Origin: Lysobacterales bacterium
GTDB taxonomy: Bacteria; Pseudomonadota; Gammaproteobacteria; Nevskiales; Salinisphaeraceae
Direction of reading: 5' to 3'
Assembly (NCBI GenBank): GCA_002715985.1
Contig: PBAO01000015.1
Span: forward strand, 50,519 to 114,518
Length of the DNA: 64,000 nt
The notes below the pieces were generated by a model. It saw only the letters and a list, made by a program, of their open reading frames with translations. It had not been told where the DNA came from and did no database searches. This document shows positions 38,550-47,948 of the stretch, piece by piece (position 1 is the first letter of the stretch; each line of letters starts with the position of its first letter). Made by a program: the position numbers and the translations under genes.

Positions 38550-41500
38550 CGTTGTTGTTCCTGTCATTCGTTTCGCCACGACGCGAGTCGTCGGAAAGTT
38601 CTTGCGAGCGGTCTTCATCTTCAATGGTATCCGCTTCCGGAGTCTTGCCACGCATGCGTGCCAGCTTGTTCGATCCGCTCTCGATCAGATCGTAGAACAT
38701 CGGAACGAACAGGATCGCGAAGAACGTGGCAAACAGCATGCCGCCGATCACCGATGTCCCGATCGCGATACGGCTGTTGGCCGAAGCACCGCTGGCGACC
38801 GCCAGAGGCACCGAGGCCAGCACGAAGGTCAACGAGGTCATGATGATCGGGCGGAACCGCAGCTTGGCTGCCGAGTAGGCTGCATCCGCCGGGCTCTTGC
38901 CGGCCTGGCGCTCGATCACCGCGAACTCGACGATCAGAATCGCGTTCTTGGCCGCGAGCCCGATCAATACGAGCAGGCCCACCGTGAAGTAGATATTGTT
39001 GTCGACTCCACGCAGCCAGACCGCGATATACGCCCCCAGAGCAGCGAACGGCACCGCCGTCAACACGGCCAGCGGCAATGTCCACTTCTCGTACTGAGCC
39101 GCCAGAATCAGGAACACCATCACCACACCGAAGCTCAGAGCGATGATCGCCGAGCTACCCACATGCTGGGCCTGATAGGCCGTACCGGTGAATGACCAGC
39201 TATAGCCGCTGCCCAGCACCTGATCGGCCACTTCCTGAATCGCGGCATTGGCCTGGCCCGAACTGAAACCGGGCGCGGGCGCGCCTTGCACCATGGCCGC
39301 GGGGAAGACGTTGAAGCGTTGCACCACGTCGGCCGAGGTGGTGCGCTGCATCGATACCAGTGAGGACACCGGAATCATCTCGCCCGTCTTGTCGGACTGG
39401 ACATAGACCTGGCGCAGATCGTCCGGGTGCATACGATACGGCGCATCCGACTGCAGGTTCACCTGCCAGTTTCGGCCCAGAAACGTGAACTGGTTCACGT
39501 ACAGCTGCCCGAACGTGGCCTGCAGCGTGTTGAACAGATCATTGATCGGCACGCCGAGATTCTTGGCCTTTTCGCGATCGGCCTTGATCTTGTAGCGCGG
39601 CACATCCGTCGTCAGCGTCGTGCGCACGCGCTGCAGCTCGGGCCGCTGGTTGGCTGCGGCAACCAGCTTCTGGGTCTTGTTGTAAAGCGCGCTATAGTTC
39701 GAGCCTTCCTTGCTCTGGACATAGCCTTCAAAGCCGCCCGTGGTCGACAGCCCGATGATCGGCGGCGGGTTGAAGGCGATGATCCGCGCGTCCGGCAACT
39801 GTGCCCCCAGGCCGAACGCCTGATCGACCAGATCGAACGACGAGGGCGCACGTTTGCCCCAATCCTCGAGTGTAAGAAACATCACGCCGGCCCAGGTGCG
39901 CGGCGCACCGGCCAGAAAGTCATAGCCGGGCACGCTGATCACGCCGGCCAGACCGTTCATGTTGTCACGAGCCAGATGATAGAAATCCTGGCTTACATCC
40001 TCGGTGCGCTGCAGCGAGGCGCCTGGCGGCAGCTGGTAGTAGGCAAAGATATAGCCCTGGTCTTCCTGCGGGATCAGGCCCGATGGCACCTGAGTGGACA
40101 CAGCCCACGTCGCCACGATGACGCCGATGAACATCAGAACGCCCAGAATGGCGCGCTTGAGCAGGAAGTTCACCCCCCACAGATAAGCGTCCGCAAGCTT
40201 GCCAAAGCCCTGATTGAACTTGCGGAAGAACCAGTTCTTGTTTTCTTTACTGGGCTTGAGGAACAGTGCGCAAAGCGCTGGCGTGAGCGTGAGCGCAACC
40301 AGTGCCGAAATCAGTACCGATACCGCGATCGTGATCGCGAACTGACTGTACATCTGGCCGGACAGACCGCCCAGAAAGCCCACCGGCACGAACACCGCGT
40401 TCAAGGCCAGGGTGACGGCGATGATCGGCCCGGTGACCTCCTCCATCGCCTTGATCGAGGCTTGACGCGGCGAGGCTTTCTCGTCGGTCATGATGCGCTC
40501 GATGTTCTCGATCACGATGATGGCATCGTCGACCACCAGCCCGATGGCCAGGATCAGACCGAACAGGGTCAACAGGTTGATCGAGAAGCCCAGCACGAAG
40601 ATGCCGGCAAACGTGCCGACCACCGCAACCGGCACGGCCAGCATCGGGATCAGCGTGGCCCAGAAGTTCTGGAGAAAGATGAATATCACCAGCAACACGA
40701 GCACGAGCGAGATGAAGAAGGTCAGCACCACCTCGTGAATCGAGGCATCGACGAACTTCGTCGTGTTGTAGGGAATCTTGTACTCGAGCCCGGCCGGCAT
40801 CTCCTGGCTGAGCTCGTCCATGAGCCCGCGCACTCGCTCCGCCGTGGCCAATGCGTTGGCCCCGGGCTGGAGATAGATGGCTGCCGGCACCGCCGGCTCG
40901 CCGTTGTAACTGTGCAGGGTGGAATACGCCTGTGCCCCCAGCTCGATCCGCGCAACGTCGCGCAACCTCAGCACACGCCCGTTGTCCATGGACTTCAGGA
41001 TGATCTGCTCGAACTGTTTCTCGTTCGAGAACCGTCCTTCGGTACTGGCGGTGAACGTGAAGGCGATATCGGCACCGCCGTAGGGCCGCTGCCCGAACTT
41101 GCCGGCAGCAAACTGCGAGTTCTGTTCGTTGATCGCGGCCTGAACATCGCTTGTGGTCACACCGAAACGTGCCATCTTGGCCGGATCGAGCCAGATGCGC
41201 ATCGAGTAGTCCTCGCTCGAGAACAGCCGCGCATCACCCACGCCCTGCAGGCGTTTGATGGGGTCGATGACATATACCAGCATGTAGTTGCTGATGAAGG
41301 TCGTATCGAACTTCTGCCCCGGGGAGAAGACCGTGACGACCTGCAGAATACTGGTGGACTGCTTGCGCACGGTCACACCGGTCTGCTGCACCACATCCGG
41401 CAACAGCGCCAATGCGGACTGCACCCGGTTGTTGACATCGATGGTCGCCAGATCCGGATCGGTGCCGATCTTGAACGTGACGTTCAACTGCATCTGACCG

Positions 41501-41757
41501 GAGTCGGACGCCGTCGAGGTCATGTAGATCATGTTCTCGACGCCGTTGATCGAGGTCTCGAGCGGCGCGGCGACCGTCTTGGCGATATCCTCGGCGCTGG
41601 CACCGGGATAGTTGGCACGCACCACCACTTCCGGCGGCACGACATCCGGATACTGCGCGATCGGCAACGAGCGCATCGCCAACACCCCGGACAGGGTGAT
41701 GACGATGGCCAGAACTGTCGCGAATACCGGCCGTTCAATAAAAAACTTCGACAGCAC
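38542..41757 (-). CDS. RND multidrug efflux pump, HAE1 type (AcrB/MexB-like)
   Basis: The inner-membrane proton/drug antiporter, 1,071 residues, full length. It begins MLSKFFIERPVFATVLAI and carries the proton-relay aspartates in GLVVDDAIIVIENIERI, the family motif near GFLGGLSGQMYSQFAITIAVSV, and two large periplasmic loops. The C-terminal 35 residues are charged. It follows the adaptor gene by 11 bp and overlaps the channel gene, so all three parts are made together. Confidence 0.96.
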   Translation of the reverse strand: MLSKFFIERPVFATVLAIVITLSGVLAMRSLPIAQYPDVVPPEVVVRANYPGASAEDIAKTVAAPLETSINGVENMIYMTSTASDSGQMQLNVTFKIGTDPDLATIDVNNRVQSALALLPDVVQQTGVTVRKQSTSILQVVTVFSPGQKFDTTFISNYMLVYVIDPIKRLQGVGDARLFSSEDYSMRIWLDPAKMARFGVTTSDVQAAINEQNSQFAAGKFGQRPYGGADIAFTFTASTEGRFSNEKQFEQIILKSMDNGRVLRLRDVARIELGAQAYSTLHSYNGEPAVPAAIYLQPGANALATAERVRGLMDELSQEMPAGLEYKIPYNTTKFVDASIHEVVLTFFISLVLVLLVIFIFLQNFWATLIPMLAVPVAVVGTFAGIFVLGFSINLLTLFGLILAIGLVVDDAIIVIENIERIMTDEKASPRQASIKAMEEVTGPIIAVTLALNAVFVPVGFLGGLSGQMYSQFAITIAVSVLISALVALTLTPALCALFLKPSKENKNWFFRKFNQGFGKLADAYLWGVNFLLKRAILGVLMFIGVIVATWAVSTQVPSGLIPQEDQGYIFAYYQLPPGASLQRTEDVSQDFYHLARDNMNGLAGVISVPGYDFLAGAPRTWAGVMFLTLEDWGKRAPSSFDLVDQAFGLGAQLPDARIIAFNPPPIIGLSTTGGFEGYVQSKEGSNYSALYNKTQKLVAAANQRPELQRVRTTLTTDVPRYKIKADREKAKNLGVPINDLFNTLQATFGQLYVNQFTFLGRNWQVNLQSDAPYRMHPDDLRQVYVQSDKTGEMIPVSSLVSMQRTTSADVVQRFNVFPAAMVQGAPAPGFSSGQANAAIQEVADQVLGSGYSWSFTGTAYQAQHVGSSAIIALSFGVVMVFLILAAQYEKWTLPLAVLTAVPFAALGAYIAVWLRGVDNNIYFTVGLLVLIGLAAKNAILIVEFAVIERQAGKSPADAAYSAAKLRFRPIIMTSLTFVLASVPLAVASGASANSRIAIGTSVIGGMLFATFFAILFVPMFYDLIESGSNKLARMRGKTPEADTIEDEDRSQELSDDSRRGETNDRNNNDA

Positions 41758-41768
41758 GCGAGCGCCCT

Positions 41769-43043
41769 CTACTGATTGTCTTTAGCCGACGAGCGGTTGC
41801 CCGACGACTTCTGATTGTTGCCCGCGGCACTGGCGCCGGCTGTCGAATCCTTGTTCGATGACGTATCGGCCGGCTTGATCTCGACCGGCATACCCGGCCT
41901 CAACGTGCCCAGCCCGGAGGTGATGACCTGGTCACCGGCCTCAAGGCCCTTGGTGATCACGCGGCCGGAGTCGGTATCCGGGCCGAGCGTGACCGCCTGT
42001 GTCCTGGCCTTGCCATCCTCGCCGACCACGAACACGTTGACCCGCTGACCGCTATCCGAGACTGCTTCGTTGGGAATGACCAACGCGTCCTCGATGGTCT
42101 GGATACGAATACGGGTCCGTACGTAGCGCCCGGGCATCAACGCGTTTTCCGGGTTCTTGACCACGGCGCGCAGCTGCACGGTGCCGGTCTCCGGATCGAT
42201 CGTGCTCTGCGTGAAGTCGACCTGCCCCTTGTAGGGAAACACATCGCCCGTGCCGGTGATGATCGTGGCCTCGCGGGTGGATGCATCGCTGGTCTGCTTG
42301 CCCATTTCGCTCAGCGCCTTGCGCCGCGCGAACGCATCGTCTTCGGGCAGCGCGAACAGCACATAGACCGGGTCAAGCTGCGTGATCGTGGTCATCTGGG
42401 TCTGATTGGCCGTAACCAGCGAGCCGAGATCGATATCGCGCAGACTGGTCACGCCCGTGATCGGCGCTTCCACGTGGGTATAGCCCAGATCGATCTGAGC
42501 CGATTCGAGATTGGCCTGGGCCTGTTGTACCGCGGCCTGATCCGAATTGAAATTCGCCAACGCCTGATCCCGTTCGGCCTCGCTGACTGCGTTGGCCTCG
42601 TACAGGCGTTTGGTACGGTTATAGATGCGACGCGAGTTGGCCAGACTGGCCTTGGCACTGGCCAGTGCAGCCTTGCGTTGATTGACCGTGGCGCGATAAG
42701 GCTTGGGATCGATCGTGAACAACAGATCACCCTGATGGACGATCGAGCCCTCCTGATAGTTCTTGGCCAGGAGAACGCCGTTGACCCGCCCGATGATGCG
42801 CGCGGTCTGCTTGCCTTCGACACGGCCGGGATATTCGCCGTATACCTGAACCGCCTTCGGCTGGACAGTGACCGCCGACACCTTCGTTGCCGGCTGCTTT
42901 TGTGACGGGCCGCTCTTGCCGGCGCCACCGCCGGACGATTCTTCACCCCCGCTACAGGCGGCCAACGTCGCCGTGAGACTGAAAAGGACAAGCGCACGAA
43001 ACGCTGTCATGCGTCGCCGGGCGACGTCGTTACGAAAACGCAT
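41769..43043 (-). CDS. RND efflux periplasmic adaptor lipoprotein (AcrA/MexA-like)
   Basis: Adaptor linking pump and channel. I place the start at ATG 43043, which has AGGGA eight bases upstream, giving 424 residues; ATG 43010 (MTAFRALVLFSLTA) is an alternative with no ribosome site, and the frame upstream to 43256 is not credible since it would cross the operator. Lipobox LAAC follows the hydrophobic stretch, then a Gly/Ser linker, a biotinyl-lipoyl-like hairpin domain and a coiled-coil hairpin (about 100-170), and beta-barrel domains. Confidence 0.93.
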   Translation of the reverse strand: MRFRNDVARRRMTAFRALVLFSLTATLAACSGGEESSGGGAGKSGPSQKQPATKVSAVTVQPKAVQVYGEYPGRVEGKQTARIIGRVNGVLLAKNYQEGSIVHQGDLLFTIDPKPYRATVNQRKAALASAKASLANSRRIYNRTKRLYEANAVSEAERDQALANFNSDQAAVQQAQANLESAQIDLGYTHVEAPITGVTSLRDIDLGSLVTANQTQMTTITQLDPVYVLFALPEDDAFARRKALSEMGKQTSDASTREATIITGTGDVFPYKGQVDFTQSTIDPETGTVQLRAVVKNPENALMPGRYVRTRIRIQTIEDALVIPNEAVSDSGQRVNVFVVGEDGKARTQAVTLGPDTDSGRVITKGLEAGDQVITSGLGTLRPGMPVEIKPADTSSNKDSTAGASAAGNNQKSSGNRSSAKDNQ

Positions 43044-43084
43044 ACCGATATCCCTGAGCTCTGAGGCTGTATCGCACAACATGA

Positions 43085-43108
43085 TACATACATTCGTGTA
43101 TGTATGTA
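43085..43108. promoter_or_regulatory. AcrR-type operator in the efflux/repressor intergenic region
   Basis: TACATACA, TTCG and TGTATGTA form a perfect dyad at 43085-43104, extended by one further pair outside and followed by TGTA. As a 24-mer it differs from the E. coli AcrR operator, as I recall it, at only two positions. It lies between the divergent adaptor and TetR-family genes, so it should serve both repression of the pump and autoregulation. Confidence 0.88.
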
Positions 43109-43156
43109 ATATAGCATCACGCCGACCCATGATGACGATCCAGATTTTTTCGCAGT

Positions 43157-43804
43157 ATGGCACGCAAGACGAAAAGCGAATCAATACAGACCCGCGAGCG
43201 CATACTCGATGCCGCCGAGATCGAGATGATGGCGTGCGGCGTCGGCAAGGCATCACTCGAGCAGATCGCCCGGCGTGCCGCAGTCACCCGTGGCGCGATC
43301 TACTGGCATTTCGAGGATAAGGCCAGTTTGTTGCAGGCCATGATCGCGCGCACGAAGATGCCGATGCGGGATCTGCGACGCTGTATCGGCGACCATATTC
43401 CCAATGCGGCGCCCCGCGAACTGCTGCGCGAGATGATGTTGCATGCCATACAACGCCTGGCTGGCGATGCCCAGCATCGCCGTGTTTGTCACATCGTGCT
43501 GCATCGCTGTGAAATCAATGACCGAGAAGTCATCAGTAACCGCGTACTCGAGACGATGTTCGATGACACACGAACCGCGCTGCTGGCCCTGTGTGAAGAG
43601 ATCGCGGATGATTTCTGCCTGGCTCCGGGCCTGTCCCCGGCCGATGCCAGCGATGTGATCGTGGCTTTCCTGGCCGGCCTGTATGAGTGCAGCCTGCGCC
43701 ATCCGGCCACCTACGCCGTGGAAAACAACGCCGCGGCCAAGATCGATGCGTTGTTGAACGGGCTGTTCCCGGCATCGGCCGATGTGCCCATGCCCGCTAG
43801 TTGA
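43157..43804 (+). CDS. TetR/AcrR-family repressor of the RND operon
   Basis: A 215-residue regulator. The N-terminal HTH (about 10-57: TRERILDAAEIEMMACGVGKASLEQIARRAAVTRGAIYWHFEDK) is the AcrR type, and the C-terminal helices form the ligand pocket. The divergent position and the AcrR-like operator make control of the adjacent efflux pump near certain. The 3' end overlaps the convergent SanA-like gene by eight bases. Confidence 0.94.
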   Translation: MARKTKSESIQTRERILDAAEIEMMACGVGKASLEQIARRAAVTRGAIYWHFEDKASLLQAMIARTKMPMRDLRRCIGDHIPNAAPRELLREMMLHAIQRLAGDAQHRRVCHIVLHRCEINDREVISNRVLETMFDDTRTALLALCEEIADDFCLAPGLSPADASDVIVAFLAGLYECSLRHPATYAVENNAAAKIDALLNGLFPASADVPMPAS

Positions 43805-44525
43805 AAGGCACGCTGGCCGCCGCCGGCCAGCGCCCGATCCGGCCACGCCATTCCGGGCCATAGTAATCCAGCACCGCAGGCGGGCGCGTATCGATCGGCC
43901 GCGTCGGGCCGAGAAAACGCGGCGACGTATCCAGCACGAACAGATCCAGCACCGCCTTCACCCGTGCAAGATATTCGCGACTCTCGGTCCGTAGCGGTTG
44001 GCGCCGGTCTTCATCGGGCCAGGTATAGCCCACGGCCGATAGACCGGTTCGTTTGGCCAGAAACAGCGCGCGATACTCGTGATAACGCTGTGTGATTAAC
44101 GTCACGTGTGACAGGCCGAAGACTGTCTTGGCACGAACGACCGAATCCAGCGTGCGAAAACCGGCGAAATCCAGTGTGATGGCGTCATCCGGCACGCCCA
44201 GCTTGCGCAAGGCCTGATACATCTTCTGAGGCTCGTTGTAGGCCCGCGACGGATTGGCGCCGGAGACGAGCAGATAACGCACCTTGTGAGCATGGAACAA
44301 CTGCGCGGCAGCGTTGATCCGGTTTTCGAACAGCAGATTCGGCCGCCCCGTGTGCGTATAGGGACTGGTGCCCAACACCAGCGCAACGTCGGCCATGGGC
44401 ACACGCTGGACCGTGTCGTAGACCGCCTCGCGCGTGGCGCCGATCATCCAGGCATTGATGGCGAGCACGGCCAGTGCGGCCGTACCGGTCAGGGAAATCA
44501 GCGTCTTGACGACACCGATGATCAC
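43797..44525 (-). CDS. SanA/YdcF-family (DUF218) membrane protein
   Basis: A protein of about 242 residues, close to E. coli SanA (239). I choose GTG 44525, just before the membrane helix (LISLTGTAALAVLAINAWMI); the frame extends to GTG 44612 inside the VWA gene. The DUF218 core is clear: ADVALVLGTSPY, FENRINAAAQLF, YLLVSGAN, PSRAYNEPQKMYQAL and LITQRYHEYRAL. SanA is linked to envelope barrier function at high temperature; the family's chemistry is unknown. It is the last gene of the leftward run that begins with tkt. Confidence 0.88.
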   Translation of the reverse strand: MIIGVVKTLISLTGTAALAVLAINAWMIGATREAVYDTVQRVPMADVALVLGTSPYTHTGRPNLLFENRINAAAQLFHAHKVRYLLVSGANPSRAYNEPQKMYQALRKLGVPDDAITLDFAGFRTLDSVVRAKTVFGLSHVTLITQRYHEYRALFLAKRTGLSAVGYTWPDEDRRQPLRTESREYLARVKAVLDLFVLDTSPRFLGPTRPIDTRPPAVLDYYGPEWRGRIGRWPAAASVPFN

Positions 44526-44568
44526 GGGCTGCTCGCTGTCGACAGGCCATACCCGAAACGAGCACCGC

Positions 44569-45771
44569 TCATTGCCCGGCCCCACTCGGCGAAGCGGGCC
44601 GTGACAGCGCACTGATCGCTTCGGTGAGCCCGGCGGGCGTCAATGGATACATCCGGTCGGCCATGAGACGACGGGTCATCTCGATCGAGGGCGTAAAATC
44701 CCAGCGCTGCTCGGATACCGGATTGAGCCAGACCGAACGGGGAAACGCCTCGCGCATGCGCGTTAGCCATGTTGCCCCGGCTTCGTCGTTCCAGTGCTCA
44801 ACCGAGCCACCGGGGTAAGCGATTTCATAAGGGCTCATCGTCGCATCCCCCACGAACAGCACGCGATAGTCGCTGCCGAATGTCCGGCACAACTCGGCCG
44901 TGGACAGACTTTCCTGACGTCGACGCTTGTTGTCATCCCACACCGCTTCGTAGATGAAGTTGTGGAAATAGTAATATCGCAGGTGCTGAAATTCCGAACG
45001 CGCGGCAGTGAATAACTGCTCGCAAGCGGCCACGTGATCGTCCATCGAGCCGCCTACGTCGAACAAGATCAACAGTTTCAGCGCGTTGCGGCGGCTGGCG
45101 TGATAGACCAGATCGAGCTGACCGCCGCGCCGCGCCGTCGACGCGATCGTGTCGTCCAGATCCAGCTCCTCGGCCGCGCCCTCGCGGGCAAAGCGCCGAA
45201 GCCGGCGCAGCGCGATCTGGATATTGCGTGTTCCCAGCTCCCGATCGTCGGCCAGATCCGCGTATTCACGCTGCTCCCAGACCTTCACGGCGCGTCGGTG
45301 CCGGCTCTTGTCCTGCCCGATACGAATGCCTTCGGGATTGTAGCCATACGCACCGAAGGGCGAGCGCCCGGCCGTTCCGATCCACTTGTTGCCGCCCTCG
45401 TGGCGCTCGTCCTGCTCGGCCAGACGCTTTTCCAGCGTCTCCATGAGCTTGTCCCACCCGCCGAGCGCCTCGATCTGGGCTTTCTGATCATCGGTCAGAT
45501 CCAGCTCGGCCAGTTTTTCCAGCCACTCGTCGGGAATCGCCACGCCGTCAGCGCCGACCTGCTCGACGCCCTTGAAGTAAGCAGCAAACACGCGATCAAA
45601 TCGATCGAAATGTGTTTCATCCTTGACCAGACACGTCCGTGCCAGCACATAGAACGAGTCGATCGATAACCCTGCCACGTGCGCCTCGAGGCCTTCCAAT
45701 AGCGCCAGATACTCCGTGATCGAGGTTTTCAGACCACCATCGCGCAGCGCATAGAAGAAGTCGATCAGCAT
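44569..45771 (-). CDS. VWA-domain protein (CoxE-like), partner of a MoxR ATPase
   Basis: A 400-residue protein with an N-terminal helical region and a C-terminal von Willebrand A domain whose MIDAS loop reads DVGGSMD, with later YPGGSVEHW and LVGDATMSP-like segments (VLFVGDATMSPYE). Proteins of this kind are chaperone-like partners of MoxR AAA+ ATPases that insert metals or mature enzyme complexes. It follows the MoxR gene by 17 bp. The client is unknown. Confidence 0.88.
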   Translation of the reverse strand: MLIDFFYALRDGGLKTSITEYLALLEGLEAHVAGLSIDSFYVLARTCLVKDETHFDRFDRVFAAYFKGVEQVGADGVAIPDEWLEKLAELDLTDDQKAQIEALGGWDKLMETLEKRLAEQDERHEGGNKWIGTAGRSPFGAYGYNPEGIRIGQDKSRHRRAVKVWEQREYADLADDRELGTRNIQIALRRLRRFAREGAAEELDLDDTIASTARRGGQLDLVYHASRRNALKLLILFDVGGSMDDHVAACEQLFTAARSEFQHLRYYYFHNFIYEAVWDDNKRRRQESLSTAELCRTFGSDYRVLFVGDATMSPYEIAYPGGSVEHWNDEAGATWLTRMREAFPRSVWLNPVSEQRWDFTPSIEMTRRLMADRMYPLTPAGLTEAISALSRPASPSGAGQ

Positions 45772-45788
45772 TCGGCCGCCGCCCTGGC

Positions 45789-46634
45789 CTAGCGCCGACC
45801 GCGCCGGCTCATGAAAGCCAGGCGCTCGAACAGGTGGATGTCCTGTTCGTTTTTCAGCAAAGCGCCGTGCAGCGGCGGCAGGTCATCGCCGGTCGCTTGC
45901 AGGGCATCGGCCGGGATATCTTCGGCCAACAACAGCTTGAGCCAGTCGATCAGCTCGGATGTGGACGGCTTCTTCTTGATCCCCGGCACCGCGCGGATAT
46001 CAAAGAACAGATCCAGCGCGTCGGAGAGCAGACGTTGCTTCAGATCCGGAAAATGCACGGCCACGATATCGGCCATCGTGTCCTTGTCCGGAAAATTGAT
46101 GTAGTGAAAGAAACACCGCCGCAGAAACGCATCCGGCAGCTCTTTCTCGTTGTTCGAGGTGATGATGATGATTGGCCGGTGCCGGGCCTCGATGGTCTGG
46201 CGGGTCTCGTAGACATCAAACGCCATGCGATCGAGCTCGCGCAGCAGATCGTTGGGAAATTCGACATCGGCCTTGTCGATTTCGTCGATCAGCAGCACCG
46301 GCTGCTCATCCGCGGCAAAACACTCCCACAGCGGGCCGGGCACGATGTAATTGCCGATATCTTGCACCCGGGCATCACCGAGCTGGGAGTCGCGCAGGCG
46401 CGAAACGGCGTCGTATTCGTACAGCCCCTGCGCGGCCTTGGTGGTGGACTTGATATGCCAGGCGTGCAGGGTCTTTCCCAGTCCGGCGGCCACTTCCTCG
46501 GCCAACATCGTCTTCCCGGTCCCCGGCTCCCCCTTGATGAGCAGGGGCCGGGACAACGTGGCAGCCGCGTTGACGGCCAGCTTCAGATCGTCGGTGGCGA
46601 CATATCGATCGGTACCTGCGAACTCCACGCTCAT
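45789..46634 (-). CDS. MoxR-family AAA+ ATPase
   Basis: A 281-residue AAA+ ATPase with Walker A GEPGTGKT (35-42), Walker B VLLIDEIDKADVEF, sensor 1 (IIITSNNEKELPDAFLRRC) and the arginine finger region. It pairs with the VWA protein downstream. Its ATG follows the pgk stop codon after a single base, so it is co-transcribed and probably coupled with a glycolytic gene, which is unusual. Confidence 0.93.
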   Translation of the reverse strand: MSVEFAGTDRYVATDDLKLAVNAAATLSRPLLIKGEPGTGKTMLAEEVAAGLGKTLHAWHIKSTTKAAQGLYEYDAVSRLRDSQLGDARVQDIGNYIVPGPLWECFAADEQPVLLIDEIDKADVEFPNDLLRELDRMAFDVYETRQTIEARHRPIIIITSNNEKELPDAFLRRCFFHYINFPDKDTMADIVAVHFPDLKQRLLSDALDLFFDIRAVPGIKKKPSTSELIDWLKLLLAEDIPADALQATGDDLPPLHGALLKNEQDIHLFERLAFMSRRGRR

Positions 46635-46635
46635 G

Positions 46636-47817
46636 TCAATGTTCCCGAGCCCGCTCGGCCAGTATGGCTATCGCCGGCAGCACCTTGCCCTCGAGAAACT
46701 CCAGAAACGCGCCGCCGCCGGTCGAGATATAGCTGACGTCATCACCGACGTCGAATTTCTCGATCGCGGCCAGCGTGTCGCCGCCGCCGGCGATCGAAAA
46801 CGCATCACTGGCGGCGATGGCGTCTGACAACGCTTTCGTGCCGCCGGCGAACGCCTCGATCTCGAACACGCCGACCGGGCCGTTCCAGACGATGGTGCCC
46901 GCCGATTTCAGAATATCGGCCACAGAGTCGCGAGCCTTGGTGCCGATATCCAGAATCATCTCGTCGGCCCCGACGTTTTCGATGGCGCGTTCGTGCGCCG
47001 CGGCGTTTTCTGAAAGCTCGGTCGCCACGACCACGTCTTCGGGCAAGGGAATATCCCCACCGCGCTCACGGATATCGGCATGGATCGCCCGGGCCTCGTC
47101 GACCAGATCGGCCTCATGGAGCGATGCCCCGACATCGTGGCCGGCCGCGGCGAGAAACGTATTGGCGATGCCCCCGCCCACGATGAGCTGATCGGCCAGC
47201 GTGGAGAGCGATTTCAGCAACGACAGCTTGGACGAGACCTTCGAACCGCCAACCACGACCACCAGCGGTCGCTTGGGATCGTCCATCGCCGCCGTCAACG
47301 CCTCGACCTCGGCGATCAGCAACGGCCCCGCACAGGCGACCGGCGCGTGGCGTGCCACGCCTTCAGTCGAGGCCTGTGCGCGATGCGCCGTACCGAATGC
47401 GTCCATGACGAACACATCACACAGCCCGCCCATCTTGCGGCTCAGCGTGTCGTCGTTGGCTTTTTCACCGACGTTGAAACGTACGTTCTCGCAAATGACG
47501 AGCTCGCCTTCGGCGACATCCACACCGTCCAACCAGTCCTTGATCAGGGGCACGTCGAAACCGAGCTCGCCGGACAGCCAACGCGCAACGGGGGCCAGGC
47601 TATCGGCCTCGGTCGGCTCGCCTTCGCTCGGACGGCCCAGATGGGCCATGACCATCACGCGCGCCCCGGCCTCGATCGCCTTCTTGATCGTGGGTAATGC
47701 CGCTCGTAACCGCGCGGCCGAGGCCACCTCACCGTCCTTGACCGGCACGTTGAGGTCTTCTCGGATCAGCACGCGCTTGCCGGCGAGCTCGACGTCGTCC
47801 ATCGAAAGCAGCTTCAT
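46636..47817 (-). CDS. pgk: Phosphoglycerate kinase
   Basis: Transfers phosphate between 1,3-bisphosphoglycerate and ADP in glycolysis and gluconeogenesis. The 393-residue protein is full length, with [15 protein letters not shown] at the N-terminus, [11 protein letters not shown], the hinge region and the C-terminal [12 protein letters not shown] nucleotide site. It follows gap by about 130 bp containing an inverted repeat. Confidence 0.97.
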   Translation of the reverse strand: MKLLSMDDVELAGKRVLIREDLNVPVKDGEVASAARLRAALPTIKKAIEAGARVMVMAHLGRPSEGEPTEADSLAPVARWLSGELGFDVPLIKDWLDGVDVAEGELVICENVRFNVGEKANDDTLSRKMGGLCDVFVMDAFGTAHRAQASTEGVARHAPVACAGPLLIAEVEALTAAMDDPKRPLVVVVGGSKVSSKLSLLKSLSTLADQLIVGGGIANTFLAAAGHDVGASLHEADLVDEARAIHADIRERGGDIPLPEDVVVATELSENAAAHERAIENVGADEMILDIGTKARDSVADILKSAGTIVWNGPVGVFEIEAFAGGTKALSDAIAASDAFSIAGGGDTLAAIEKFDVGDDVSYISTGGGAFLEFLEGKVLPAIAILAERAREH

Positions 47818-47891
47818 GGGAATCCCGAAATTCTTGTCGATTGTAGCGACCGTCGAAACGCGTGACGGCCGAGTGTTTCAGAGCATACAAA

Positions 47892-47922
47892 CACAAAGAC
47901 CGGAACAGGTCCGGTCTTTGTG
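47892..47922 (-). terminator. Inverted repeat between gap and pgk, partial terminator
   Basis: Thirteen-base arms (core ACAAAGACCGGA / TCCGGTCTTTGT) around a five-base loop, 27 bp after the gap stop codon. On the leftward transcript the tail is only moderately T-rich, so it may be a leaky terminator or a 3'-end stabiliser that lowers pgk relative to gap. Confidence 0.65.
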
Positions 47923-47948
47923 GTCTGACAGAGAACGCGCGGCGATAA

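Noticed and set aside
39427-41775. 782-codon open frame antisense to the RND pump gene
   Set aside because: It is a shadow frame of a GC-rich gene: composition is biased to Arg, His, Gln and Asp, it has no domain motifs, and the sense gene is unquestionable. The same applies to long antisense frames at 1144-2532, 7789-9843, 26619-28211, 48093-49865, 59524-60783 and 61517-63019.
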